A program made the position numbers and the translations under genes. Below the pieces are notes generated by a model that was given only the letters and a program-made list of their open reading frames with translations, was not told where the DNA came from and did no database searches. A stretch of 64,000 nt of DNA from Sciurus carolinensis (Eukaryota; Chordata; Mammalia; Rodentia; Sciuridae). Numbering within the stretch: the stretch's first letter is position 1; each line of letters starts with the position of its first letter. The stretch is from positions 108,734,643 to 108,798,642 of the forward strand of contig NC_062220.1 in NCBI RefSeq assembly GCF_902686445.1, in the 5' to 3' direction. Below are positions 46,470 through 59,188 of this stretch, in pieces.

Positions 46470-46617
46470 TTTTCTCATTTTTGTTAGTTGTAGATGAACA
46501 CAATGCCTTTATTTTATTTGTATATTAGTTTATTTTTAAGTGGTGCTAAGGATCAAACCCAGTGAATTACAACATGCCAGGCAGGTGCTCCACCACTGAG
46601 CTGCAACCCCAGCCCCT
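46470..46617 (-). mobile_element. ID SINE with extended 3' tail, antisense
   Basis: The complement is an ID element (ggggctggggttgcagctca ... ctgggtttgatccttagcac) whose 3' side continues with AAAT units, then complement of gatgaacacaatgccttt and gttagttgtag. The same extra tail is seen in the truncated insertion at 40,760. This tail is the mark of an ID subfamily rather than flanking DNA. Confidence 0.85.
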
Positions 46618-47080
46618 GATCTCACTCTTTATCCTAGTCATACTCTCTCCAGCACAGCTGTGGAACTGCCAAGCTACCCGGGCACCTGGGACTCACCAAG
46701 CAGAGCTTCAGGACATCAGCCATGCTGCCCCTTTCTTCCCATTTGTGATGCAGGTGGTAAAGTCAAGCCCTTGTCCCTCGAGGCTGGGTCACTGCCATCT
46801 CAGCGGTCCCAGATGGTCTTCACCCTCTTTTCCCTCCTCTCCCTCTTCCCAGCCTCTGACATCAATGAAATATTTTAAGGACAACTTTTGTCCACCAGTG
46901 TAGTGCTCTCCCTGTGCTAGGAGATTCTTATGAAATAACCAGAGTGCCGGCCTGGCTAGCAAAAGTCAACAATCTAGCCGCATCCCCAGCATCAGTCTGG
47001 AGAGGTCACATAAAGCAATGATACCATGATTCCCAGAAGTTAAGTCTGATAAGAATTCCTACTCCAAGGTATATTGTCTT
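46618..47080. other. Unique intron sequence
   Basis: No gene or repeat recognised. Confidence 0.5.
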
Positions 47081-47081
47081 T

Positions 47082-47460
47082 TAGTTCATTTTCTGCCACT
47101 GTAACTGAAAACCATGGACTGGGAAATTTACAAAGAATAGAGGATTATTTAGCTCATAATTCTAAAACCTGGAAGTTCAAGAGCAGAGCACCCCTATCTG
47201 CTTGGCATCTGGTGAGAGCCTTGTGCTATATCCTAACATGGCAGAGGGCATCACATGGAGAGACAGACAAGGGTCAAGCTAGGGTCTCTCTTCCTCTTCT
47301 TATAATCCTACAGATGCTGACTGGGGACCCTACCCCATAACCTCATCAAATGCTAATTACCTCCCCAAATCTCAACCTCCAAACACTATCAAAATATGAT
47401 TTGGGGGATTAAGTTTTCAACACATGAAATTTGTGGGAACATGTTCAAACCACAGCCACA
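47082..47460 (-). mobile_element. MaLR-type solo LTR, antisense
   Basis: The plus strand is the complement of a MaLR LTR: attttctgccactgtaactg, gcttggcatctggtgagagc, gcagagggcatcacatggag, cctccaaacactatcaaaat and gggaacatgttcaaaccaca. It is in the same orientation as COBL. The usual AATAAA has decayed. Confidence 0.75.
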
Positions 47461-48193
47461 TTCTAATGCTAAAGTACAAGACCATTCATTGTTTTCCTAA
47501 AGAGTCATAATTCTGGTGATAATCTACAAACTACAGGAACTTAACCTGAGTTCCTTTCACGCCTTGAAAATGAGGCACCATTACTATTTTAGAAGACATT
47601 ATACAGGACACAAAGCATGGTTATCAATGCATGTTTAAAACATCTTCACATTCTGCCAAACAACTGGGGAATCATTTTTTGGCATATGTGAAATCATTAG
47701 TTCAATATTCCCAGTGCAATGCCAAACCTGTGATAAAGACACATCACTGATAGGGTTGCAGTCTCAGAAATAAGCCCTTTTTTCCCCCATCACTGCAACA
47801 AAAACCTGTATTTCCTAAATCTGAAGGTTATAAAGTATAACATAAACTAAAAATTTCCAAAGCATCATTACAAAGGTAAAACTATAGACCACAATTTCAG
47901 GTTGATGCTTTTATATTCACATGCAGAACACGGAGATATGTAAAAATGCTTTCTACCCTTTTATAAAATATGAAAACATAAAACACAGTTGAACATGGAA
48001 GGGAAAGTCCATTATTCAAAAGCAGCCATCAAGGCGCTCTGCCCATCTGACTATAAAGTACTGCTGGTGGTGATGAGAGGCGACACCACCCCAACCCTCC
48101 TGGACAGAAGGAGACACAGAAACAGGCAAGGCAGCTTCTTAATCACACCTGCTCTTAGATGTTACATGTGACAAACACGGACATACATTTTAG

Positions 48194-48622
48194 TCAGCTT
48201 TTCTGCTGCTGGGACTAGAAGACCTGACAAGAATAATTTTAGAGACAGAAAAGTTTATTTGAGGGCTCATGGTTTCAGAGGTCTCAGTCCATAGACAGCT
48301 GGCTCCATTCCTCGGGGCTCGAAGTGAGGCAGAACATCATGGAGGAAGAGGATGGCAAAGGGAAGTAATTCACACAAAGATCAGAAAGAAGAGGGAGACT
48401 CCACTCCCAGATACAAAATTTATACCCCAAAGACACACCCCAGTGATCCACCTCCTCCAGCCACATCCTACCCACCTTCAGTTACCACCCAGTTAATCCC
48501 ATCAGGGAATTAATGCACTGATTGGGTTAAGGCTCTCATAACCCAATCATTTTACCTCTAAACCTTCTTGTATTGCCTCACACATGAGCTTTTGGGGGGA
48601 CACCTCACCTCAAACCATAACA
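48194..48622 (-). mobile_element. MaLR-like solo LTR, antisense
   Basis: On the minus strand it begins tgttatggtttgaggtgagg and ends with an LTR-like R-U5: cagacctctgaaaccatgag-type words, AATAAA (48,254-48,259) and agcagcagaaaagctga. In COBL orientation this gives a complete polyadenylation signal inside the intron. Good preservation suggests a rodent- or sciurid-lineage subfamily, which I infer only from its low apparent decay. Confidence 0.75.
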
Positions 48623-49428
48623 CACACCTTTCAAAATTTAGCTTATCTACTGATCTAAAAAAAAATGGAATATACAAATGTCCTCTGGTCCGTTCGGCCT
48701 TGCTTACACTTTTCCCAGTGGATTTACAGATTTCCTCAGTATTTTGTAGATTATCCAGACAGTCGTTTTTTAGAAATTATATACACCATCACATGTTTAG
48801 AATAAGTAAAAACATGTCATCACACCAATGTATGTTTAGTGTTATAAAACCATTGCCCCCATCTAAGTAAAAATGTTATGCAAACATGTGGCCTCTCCAC
48901 CCCATGAGTTTATCCTTAAAACCAGCCCAGTTTAAAAACAAGCCAGTCATTACTTACCATTAAACTCCTTGGTTAAAGTCTCATTCTTGACATAACAACA
49001 CTGCATAAGTTTGAATGCAGAAAATGAAAAAAATCAACGTTAAGAAAACATTTCAAATAATGTAATTTTCCTCTGGGGTTGCCATGGCTCATCTAACAAG
49101 CAATGTTTTCCATAGTCCAACAGCTAAAATAAAGAGTCGAAATTATATTCTTCCACCTTTGCCTAAGTCACCTACCACTATCAATTTTAACAGTTATAAC
49201 TGAGGCTTCCGCACATTAAGTCGCACATCATACAGAGGGATAAACTACTTTTATGAAGGTGATTAAAACCAATTTTTTAAAACAAATTAGTAGTTTTTTG
49301 AGGGATGTGCATGAACCCTGGGAGACTCAAGAACATGCATAGGAGGTTCAAGAGTGGGTGCTCAATATATTGAACTTTAAGAAAGAAGGCAATGATTTCT
49401 TTATTCCAAATGTCTAAATGCAAGATGT
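48623..49428. other. Unique AT-rich intron sequence
   Basis: No gene or repeat recognised. Confidence 0.5.
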
Positions 49429-49429
49429 A

Positions 49430-49811
49430 ATACGCTATTGTTTGGATCAAGAATGTCCTCCAAAGGTCCATGTGTTAAAGGTTTGGTCCTAAGCTTGGTG
49501 GTACCAGAAGGTGGGATAACCTTAAAGAGGTAGAACCTAGTGGGAGTAAGTTAGGTCATTGGGGGCTTGCCCTTGAATGGGATATTGGGACTCCATCCCT
49601 TCCTCTCTCCTAGCTTCCCAGCTGTCATGAGATAAACAACTTTCTCTGTCATGCATTCCCCACCATGATGTACTGCCACAGACCAAAGGCCCTGGGGTCA
49701 AACAACAATGGACTGAAACTCCTGAAACTGTGAGCCAAAATAAACCTTTTATCCTTATAGGTTGATGGTCTCAGGTATTTTGTCACAGTTAACAGAAAGC
49801 TCTAATACAAA
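49430..49811 (+). mobile_element. MaLR-type solo LTR
   Basis: Almost complete: gctattgtttggatcaagaa, ccatgtgttaaaggtttggt, gtgggagtaagttaggtcat, tgcccttgaatgggatattg, ggactgaaactcctgaaact, AATAAA at 49,739-49,744, and the end acagttaacagaaagctcta. No internal retroviral region. Confidence 0.85.
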
Positions 49812-52744
49812 TAAAGACCAATGGACCCAAGGAGCACAAGCAACACCAGGCACAATAAACTAAGCACCTCTTCTTCCCTCTTCTGCTCAGCAAGTGTCCC
49901 CTAAGACATCAACCTTTGGAAGCCTTGCAAGTGCCAAGCATGCCCCGGTCAACAGAACCCACTCATCTGCAGGCAAGAGGCAATGAAAGAATCATCCAGC
50001 TCATTAGTGAGACACAGCTTAGTTCAAGGGCTGCCTCAAGCTACCCATACACACACAAAAAAAACCACAATTAGCATTTGTGAGTTTGGGTTCTGCAAAG
50101 CTTCTACTTTGAAGGGAGATCATTTATTGGGAAAAGTAGATCTCTGTGCTTTCATTACATGTATCAGCACAAAACAAAGTGAGCTGAGTCACCTCTACTA
50201 CAAAAGGGGAGGCTTTTCAATGTTTATTAATTCATAAGCCAGGATCAAGGCAGAAACTCCTGCTGGAGGGAGCAGGAAAGTCTGGGTTCAGCTACTGCTG
50301 AGTATGATCCTCTCCTACCAAACACCATATATTTCTTTAAAAAAAAAAAAAAATACTATTGAAGAGCCTCAGGAGTTCCATATCCTAGAAATGTAATAGT
50401 ACTGTTATGATCAAACATACGAAGACAGAAGCTCCTGTATGAGGAAGAAGTCACTTGCAAGTGACTGTTTCTTTAGCAAAATGCTGTGAGACACTCAACC
50501 AGTTTAGAAATTCAGCAGAGAGATATCATCAGCCCCTCTGCAGGAAGTCAGAATACAGGCTCTAGCAAAGGGGACTTTGGGAACTGAGTTCTGTGTTCTA
50601 GTTGGTGTGGCAGAATGGCCAAGGGATGAGGAATTGGACACTGGACTCCAGACTGAAGAGTCACATGACAATCTAGCCTACAAATGGAGAGGACAGTTAC
50701 TGTCCTGCTGACTTCAGAGGGCCCCTACGGGAGGGTCAATCCTCCTCCACAGGCATGAAAAGCATGTGACAACCATCCCCGTCAGCAAGAATGTAACATC
50801 ACCACAAATGACTACAGCAGGGAAATGAGGAGAGTCCTCGTGAGGAACACTCTCAATTCCTCCATTCAGAAAAACTTACAACCAAAAGACCATCATGCCA
50901 GAAATGTAAAACAGTAAGTAAAAATAAATTGACAAATAACAAGGTGATATTCTGAAGAAATATCTTTTTGACGTGGTCTAATTTCCAAAGTAGCTTTCAT
51001 TACTTTTCAAAATGTTGTAAAATTCACACACCAATGTCATTCAGAATATTTTCTTTGACTATGGATCATTCCATTAAAAGCAATTGAATATATCTGAGAA
51101 GTGGTAAAGAATAGCAATTTAGGGGACCATAATAGCCTGAGAAATACTCAGACTTCAGTACCCCAATTAACACTTTTTAAATCAAATTCAGTGAGTAGGC
51201 AAGAGTCAAAGGGTATCAAAAATTCATTTTTCATGAATGGTGTTATTAAAACACTGGTAACCATTATGACATAATAAGTGGTTTAGGCCCTGAGGAGGAG
51301 GTACAAAGTTCCACTTCTACCCAAAACCAATTCTACATGATAATTACAGGCAATGAGATCGCTGGGCAGACGGATGGGGAGTCTTAGCAAGACCCTACTC
51401 TCTGAGGCAAATGTCTAGATCTGGCTACAGTCAATTCATCTCTTTCCAACCTAATGGTTTGTTTATTGAATATGAGTGAATTTTTCTCTTAATTAGTGGA
51501 GTTATAACCAACAAAACTATATTCGGAAGCTAAAAAATTAGCCATCTGAACAAAAGTGTACACTTCTGCTCAATTTTCACTCCCACCCAAGATTATTTTT
51601 AAATACAACTCCCAGACCATTAAGTTTGGAAAAACACTGTCAGAACTGATTTGGGACTCTGTGGCTTGCAGTTTTACCAAGAGCTAGAAGTTAACTTTAA
51701 CCTCATGCCAACCCACCACATACACACACGTGTGCATACACAAAGGGGTTTTCTCATCTAGTTCCTTAACTATAGTTTGCCATTTAAGTATTTAATCATT
51801 TGAGATATTCATACAAAAGTATAAAGTCCTCTTCCAGTTCTCTCATGCTTAGGGCCTCAGAGAGCAGTAAGATGATGAGCTATACAGATGCTCCCCATCA
51901 TTTTAAGTCAGGTCTCTGTCCTACCTGTCTATCTCCTCCAGCCAGCAGGAAGGCAGGAGACTGACTTTCCCAGGCACAACTACCCTATGGGCTGGAGTTT
52001 AAGGATCCCCTTCCCCATCTGTTCAGGCTTCAACCCACTATGAAAAACAAATAGAAGTGACATTGACAAGAAAACAGAGACATCATGAAAAACACATTAG
52101 CACTCTGATATAAAACAGAAAGCCCTGGTTATCAGCAGTCTTTAGGATTACAGTCTAGATTTCACTTTCTCCCTGTGGATAGATGGGGACTGACTGCTGT
52201 ATACATCAGGACTTCACTGGCCACAGAACAGAGTGAAGGGTCTATACCCTCTGCATGCTCAGGACTGTCATGGAGATGCAGTTGGAAATGCCAGACCAAA
52301 CAGACCTGTATTAGGTCAACCCATGGCCACACCATTTTCTGCGAATTACACTCAGTAAACAAAGGACACATTTTTCAGCAGAGGCTGGAAACTGTCAAGG
52401 ACATATCTTTCCAAGATACCTGGGGTCTTTTCAGAATCCTGGTGGGAGGAAGAGGAGCCACATACTCACCATAACCACCTGTCCTACCACCTAAAGTCTG
52501 AGCTCCTCCTGACCCTCATGAGATTATGTTGGCAGAGGGCTTTGTTCCCCTGCCTCCAAGTCTTTTTTAATGACCAGGTGATAATGGCTGAGTGAAGGGA
52601 TCTAAGCTAAGGAATATGTGCAATGTGTGCCTTGAAGTCAAGGGCAGGTGCCCCTTCTGCCTCCTTCTCCTCAGGCAGGGCTGGAGCAGATGGAGGCCAT
52701 TCACTAGCCATGGCAAAGAAACAGTAGAAGGAGGCAGCAGCTGG
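49812..52744. other. Unique intron sequence
   Basis: No gene or named repeat. An A run lies at about 50,338-50,353. Confidence 0.5.
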
Positions 52745-52745
52745 A

Positions 52746-52940
52746 CAGTAGTTCGTGCCCATTACCCCAGGTACTCAGGAGTCTGAGACAGGAGGATCCC
52801 AAGTTTAAGGCCAGCCTGAGAAATTTGGTGAGACCCTATCTCAAAATAAAAAATGAAAAGAACCAAGATGTAGGACAGTGGTAGAGTGCTCCTAGGTTCA
52901 ATCCTCTGCACTGCAAAAATAAATTAATTAATTAAACTAA
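52746..52940 (+). mobile_element. B1-ID composite SINE
   Basis: gtagttcgtgcccattaccc, cccaggtactcaggagtctg, linker ccctatctcaaaataaaaaa, ID half aaccaagatgtaggacagtg ... ggttcaatcctctgcac, and an AATT-rich tail. Confidence 0.9.
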
Positions 52941-55900
52941 ATAAAATAACACAATGGTTCCCCAACTTTCTATGTGGACATTTAAAACTAAGAGAAAAAG
53001 ACATTTTCTCCTCTTGAAGCCACCATCATTCTATGTTCCTCAAAATAAGGCACTAACACCTCTCAAATCTGCAAAGAACAAGGTTGCATTGCTGGCAAGC
53101 CAAGTTAGAGCACATCCGTTAGAAATATTTTCATGCCAACTGATCTGTCTGTTCTCATATAGTCTGGCAAAAATAAGATTAAGCAGCAATTTAAGAAAAA
53201 GTCAATTTTCTGAAAGAAGGATTTAGCATATTCTGGGAATACTTAGAATCATGTGATTTTAGAGCTTAAGTGAGTCCCAAGATTATTTTATCTGACTCCC
53301 TCTCTCATAGAATAAGAAACAGCTCATTTATGGATTGTTTGTGTCCTGTGCCATTCTCAGAAGACACAGAGTAGGATATCCACCTCTGGGGAGCTCAGAA
53401 AGCAATGGGTAAGAGATGAGCAAATGGAAAATCATGACCCCAGCTGAGGGATTCTGACAGGCAAAGGCTTGGGGCCATGAGAGACAGGTGTCAGAGAGCT
53501 AATCCTTCGGCAGTCCTGGAAGGCCTCAGATAGGAAGCCCCCAGTGCAGCCTTGAAGAGTGACAGGAACCATTCTGGGAAAAGAGTAAAGCTCCCCCCAG
53601 CCCACCCCCAGGGCAAGGTGAGAGAAAGTTTGAGAAAGTGAGAAGAATTCTGGAAGGGAAGCTGAGATGGCCAAGGGAGAATAGGAAAACCAGCGGTGAG
53701 AACCTCGCCATCCACTATGGAGTCACTGTTCACAAACAGCGATTTAAATCTAAATTAATTAAAAGTTAATAAGGTGAAAAGGTCAGTTCCTCAGTTGCAC
53801 TAGTCACATTTCAAGTGCTCGGTATCACCCATATTGGGCAGCACTGATAGAGAATATCCATTCTGGCGGGAAGTGTTATTAGACGGCTCTGGGCTGAGCA
53901 AACCTGCAGGAGCCATACCATGAGATGTCTGCAGGCCACACTACGAAGGGTAAATTTAATTTTGCATGACTGGCACCAGGGCCTAAATCTCATTCCTGAC
54001 CCAATGTTCTTTCCACTCACCCTTCCTGTCTCCTTTGATAGGAGAAAGTCAAATAGGATTAACAAACAAGCAGAAGGCATTTCGAATCAGGGAAAGTTAC
54101 CCTGCCTGGCCCAGAAAAGCAATGATCCCCTCACCTGCACTAATTGTGGGTGTAAGCCTGTCCACGTATCCAGGGAGAGCAGATGCCCTTGCTGCCCTCT
54201 GTCTGAAGGAACATAGGGAACATCCCAAAGGCAATGACTCCTCACCTGTGATCTCAGGCAGTGAAGACTAGCCTGCCATGAGAAGAATGGGAGAAGGAGG
54301 AGCCAGGACTCCTGATCTAGCTGGCTCCTTCTTGGAGAGATTTGTGTCATTTTTTAAGGGATAAGAACTTTAATGATTTTTCTAAATCCATCAGAGTCAC
54401 TTACAAAGGTCCAACTTGGTTGGGTGGAAGTGGGAATTGGATATACAAAAGTACTTGTGATCTGAAAATTTGTCTAATCCAATGTGCCTAAGTAAAATAT
54501 ATTTTGACAGTTGATTTTAAAAGTGTGTTTGTTTGTTTGTTTGTTTTAATACAAATGTTTTTGGCTGAAGCATTTACTCTAATTGGGCCTGGCCTCTGGG
54601 AGACATGGTCCTGGTCGGCAGCAGCTCACAGCTTGATGAGGACAACTAGATGCAGATGTTAAAATCCTTAAGGTCACAGGGTATTTCCCAGCTTTTCCTC
54701 AGCCATCTCTCTGCTCAAAAGCATGGGGAAGTTCCCTGAGACATGCAGTAGGAACTGCATATATTATTGAAGTCTCATTGTCATTTGTCACTCTAGCGTC
54801 CACAGCAAACTCTAAGCTAGAATAATGAACATTAGGTCTTGAAAGCAATTACATTAGTTTTGTAAAAAGCAACTGAAACCATATAAAGCAGGCATGATAA
54901 AAATTGCTTAATACTACTTCAGAAAGACAGGTAAAAAATAAAGAATTATGGAAACAGGAAGGGAAAATGGTCTAAGACAATGCTACTCATCAATTTAGGT
55001 GCTGAAAACCAGTGAAAGGCCCTTGACAATTCAGAAACACTTGTGTGTGATAAGGTAGAAATGAGACAACAAAGGAATGAAATGAAGGAGTGAGAACTAA
55101 AATTTACAATTTACTTAAGTAAATACATGAAAAATCATGTTTCTTTACATTTTAAATAAAGAAAAAAATACAACAATGAAAATATGTAAAAGTTTTCCAT
55201 GGGTCATGAAATATCAAATCTATGTTCTGCTATAGAACAAGGCAACTGAAATGCATCACTAAAATTAACTGGCACATAAAATCCACAGAAACCATAATTA
55301 ATGTAGATGGGAAAAGACGAAGGACTGTAGGGAAACACCACATAAAAAATAACTCTGTTAAATGTTTTTACTTATTTCAAGCCTAAATGAAAACCAAATC
55401 TTACTGTATTTCAAATTTGCACATCCTCTATCTAAACACTACTTCAATATCAAATATTTCTGCTCATTTTTTAAAACTTTTGACCAACTACAAAATCAAA
55501 TTGAATCATAAATTTAACAACAAAGTACAAAAGGTCTTAGAAACTTAAACTAGTTATTACAGTGTATAGCTATATCCTATAATCATTGCTTTCTTAATAA
55601 CTAAGGAAATACACTTGGGTGCACACAGTTATGACTTCATCTACCAGATCCCAAATTAAAGGGGCCACTGAATTCAGGCCTCCATGTAGGCGGGGACCAT
55701 CACCCCTTCTGGGTCACAGTGTCACCCAATAATAATCTGTTCTGCCTATGCAAGGGAGAAGGTCATAAGAGAAAAACTGGAGGGGCAGCAGACAGGAATC
55801 CCAGGGGCAGGAAAGACTCCACATTTTACCAATATCTTCCTATCAAATTTTAATTGTAGTTCAGCTCCATCATTCTAACACAATCGCTGAGAAATAATAA

Positions 55901-57950
55901 AAATGCCCTATGATTATTCAATATCATGACAGGAAATAGGCAACTACTCGTTAATAAAAATTATGACTACAAAAGAATAAAATGCCTAGCCTACTCTCCA
56001 TTTTACATGGAGAAATCCCTAATCCTTAATGATGACAGTTTTAAATGAATTGCCAAAATAACTAGTTCAGAAGTAACATCTTTTAAAAATAAAGCTCAAA
56101 TTAAGTGGTTTTATGTAACAGATAATTATTATACATGCTCTCACTTAAAAAATGTAAACACATTCATTAATATTTTAGTCAAAAGCAAAAGGGTCCAGAA
56201 ACCTAAACTTAAGATAGTGTATAATTTGCTAATATTTAATATCTATAGGTTTAGAAGATTTGATACAAAATGTGATTGTGGCTGGCCCCTGTTATTTATT
56301 ATAAAGAACAGGGCTTCTCCATTTGATATTATATTGGCTGTTGACAGTAGTAAGAATAGCTTGTTACGCACATCAATTAATTTTTTTCAAATTACTTCTT
56401 GTTCTAATAACTTAATTAAATAATAAATTTATAAAGAAATGAATAACAGCTATATCTGTGAGGCCTATTGATTTTTACATAAGGAAACTGCCAAAACACA
56501 GCCTTTGATCAAATGCACCCACTGTTTTGACATTTCATGTCATTAGAGACTCCTCTACTCTACAAAAAATGTGTGCTTCCTCCACGGGGAATAAACAAAC
56601 CAAACAAATAACCATCACCCTGCCAAATCCCAAATCTTCTGTTCCTTATCCATACATGGTCCAATGTAAAATTTAGCCTGAGTTTCACAACAGGTGACTA
56701 CTGGGATGGATCCCATAAATATTCAAACAGGTAAAATAAAAGTAAACAGAGTATGGAATTAAATATCTTTTAAAACATCATCAAAAGGTTTTCCTTTATG
56801 TTCTAGAATACTCTGTCAATTACCCTTCAAATTGTTCCAAACTGAGCATTAAAATTCCACAAACAATAGTTGTTATTTACTGGTTAGAATCTGCGGCCTC
56901 CTTCCTAAAAGAACATTTTCCCAGACAGTTGTTAGTCATAGTCATTTAATTAAATTACTAATAAAAAATATAATTTCAGTCCAAGTAAACTTTGTAACTA
57001 TATTAATAATTACTAAGATACAAAATCAGTAAGTTTACATTCACCAAGCCACCTGCCCCTCCAGTAATCCTCAAAAAGGGCTCCACAGGCCGCATTTTAA
57101 AATATGCCTTCTCCTGAATTCACTGTGCCCATTCCAGCCCAACTCTACACAGCCCAAGAATGACACAGAGTTTCAGTCAACAAAAAGGACAGTAACAAAT
57201 TCATCACATCAGTTGTCTGCGGTCATGTGGGAAAATAGCTTACAAGAAGTTTGATTTTATAACCAACCTTTGGAGTGTCAGATAGAAAATGTTTCCCCTG
57301 AGCACACTGCAAACACTGTCTTATTCTGAATGTACCAGGAGAAAAGGAGATGGTAATTTCAGCAACATATCAACAGAATCTTACTGCTCTAGATTATGTA
57401 CTAAAACCAGAAATTCCACAGTTCTTTCTCTCCTTTATGATAAGGAGGCAATACTCCTAAATAATAAAAATATTCGAAAGCCTAATGTCACTTCTTTCCT
57501 CAGATTCTAACACAAGATACCTTATTATTAAACTTTTAATTCTTTCCTGAAAAATATAAATTCTTAATTTTTCTTTGTGTCTCACATGTGAAGGCTAATC
57601 TGTGCTCTACAATTTTGTGATGGCACACCTCGGTTTACCTCTTGCTACATAACAGCAGATTAGAAAAAAAAAAAAATGGTTTCACTTCTATAATCAGGCT
57701 CCTTTAAAGGTTTTTACTGGATAGTCTTTGGACACAGTTTTGGTGACCTCTTAAATGTTCTCTTCTTCATATTTATTTATAAGGTGATAGTGATAAAATA
57801 ATTTAGTCTCCTTAAACTCATGTAATAGTCTTCAGAAAGTCACAGGCTTAAAGGTAATTGTTTCACGTTTCCCACTGTTATTTTGGGATACCTATTTCCA
57901 TGGAAAAGGATTTTCCATATTTATTTTTTTCTGGGGGGGTGGGGAGTTGG
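52941..57950. other. Long unique intron stretch, mostly AT-rich
   Basis: About 5 kb with no recognisable SINE, LINE or LTR apart from a short (GTTT)n at 54,522-54,546. Overlapping open frames at 53,432-54,350 have no known product. The low repeat content compared with the rest of the window is notable. Confidence 0.5.
54522..54546. repeat. (GTTT)n short repeat
   Basis: About six units of TTTG/GTTT. Confidence 0.9.
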
Positions 57951-58699
57951 TTTGTTCAAAGAAAATTACATAACCACAAGTAAGTGCATGCAAAAATTAA
58001 AAAAAAAAAAAACTTAACATTCCTCAGCTTCAAGATTATTTGAAGTACTGGCCTAGCAAACTTTTTGCTGGCGTTAAAGGGAGAATTAATAATAAATAAC
58101 CAGTTTTTGAACCTTTTACACACTTGGGCAACACACCGCCTTATGGGCATTGGGCAGTGTGAGTCAGTGGGGCAAAAGAAAAGAGATTTGTTGTCCCCAA
58201 AGCTGCTTCCTACAATCCAGTTGCTACAGTGGAAAGTGGGCCCATTCGGTGAGCAGGTGCAGGGCCCACCCCAACCACTCATTCCATTTGCAAGACTCAT
58301 AACACATTTGCTCCAGGCAAGAGAGGGAGGTCGAAGGTCTGAGGCCCACAATGAAATCCACCAAGTGCGCAAGGGCTGCGCGAACCCTGCGGTGCAGCAG
58401 AAGGCGCCCTGGTCGGCCCAGGCATGGTTCAACCTGTTTCAAGATCCCACTAAAGGGTAAAATGGTTTGTCCCGTATTAGGCAAGTTATTCTTTCTGTAA
58501 GTAGAACACTGAAAGTGATATATAATCCCTACGCGCAAGGTATGGGGATGGCAAACAGATACACAGAAAGGTTTAGGCAGAAGTGCAGTCTCGAAGACAG
58601 GGATGCAGGGGTTTGAGACCCGTACGGATCTCACCCCTGAGCCTCGGTCACTGTCAAGGGAAACAGGAGAATAAAGGCCCGGGAGGGGCAACAGTTGTC
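57951..58699. other. Promoter-proximal sequence with open frames on both strands
   Basis: Open frames of 131 codons (plus, 58,065-58,460), 158 codons (minus, 57,956-58,432) and 155 codons (minus, 58,224-58,691) overlap. None has a recognisable domain. The stretch is richer in GC than the intron to its left and may be a regulatory region at the edge of the CpG island. Confidence 0.4.
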
Positions 58700-59178
58700 A
58701 GAAACACCTTCAGACAGTACCTTCTGCACACACCTGCCGAGATCGCCCGGCCAAGAAGGCCTTCGAAGTCGCGGAACCCTCCCCTTCATGTGGCAGGGAA
58801 CAGCGGGCTGGGCTACTTCGGCTGATGAGTGTTGACTTTAAGTGGAACACCGCAAGAGGCAAGCCAGTGACATAGCTGGTGCCGGAGACCGGGTGTACCC
58901 CTGCCTCCTCCTCAGCCTGCTGCGCGAACACTCGGAACTAGGTGGGGGCTCTGCCAGAAAGGGCTCTCCACACAAACCCAGCCCGCGCGGAAAGTGCGCT
59001 CGGGCCTCTGCCTGACACGTTACCTGAGCAACAACCCCGGCGCCCCAAGCACACAACACTCCCACCGCTAGCACCCGCAGGCGTGGGCCCATGGGCCGAG
59101 GAGCGGCGTCCCTGCCCCGAGCGCGCAGCCCGGGCGCGGCGCCCCGGCCGAGCGAACCCCCGCCCCAGCCCGCAAGCC

Positions 59179-59188
59179 CGCTTACCCG
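59179..59188 (-). promoter_or_regulatory. COBL: 5' splice donor of COBL exon 1
   Basis: On the minus strand the junction reads CCGG|GTAAGC, a close match to the vertebrate donor consensus. The intron starts with G at 59,185 and T at 59,184. It leaves two bases of a glycine codon, so exon 2 must begin with the third base of that codon. Confidence 0.85.

Larger units (their letters stand above)
1..59185 (-). other. COBL: COBL intron 1 (5' part, incomplete)
   Basis: If the exon 1 call is right, the gene runs leftwards and this whole stretch is intron. I looked for an exon 2 continuing in phase 2 with a basic, proline-rich start, as expected for COBL, and found none in the open frames. Human COBL is a gene of roughly 300 kb with a very long first intron, so an intron longer than 59 kb is expected. 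Most of the intron is AT-rich unique sequence with interspersed repeats. SINEs listed here on the plus strand are antisense to COBL, the orientation most prone to being exonised. Confidence 0.75.

Noticed and set aside
3859..49811. Complete endogenous retroviruses
   Set aside because: Only solitary LTRs are seen. No gag, pol or env remnants lie between or beside them.
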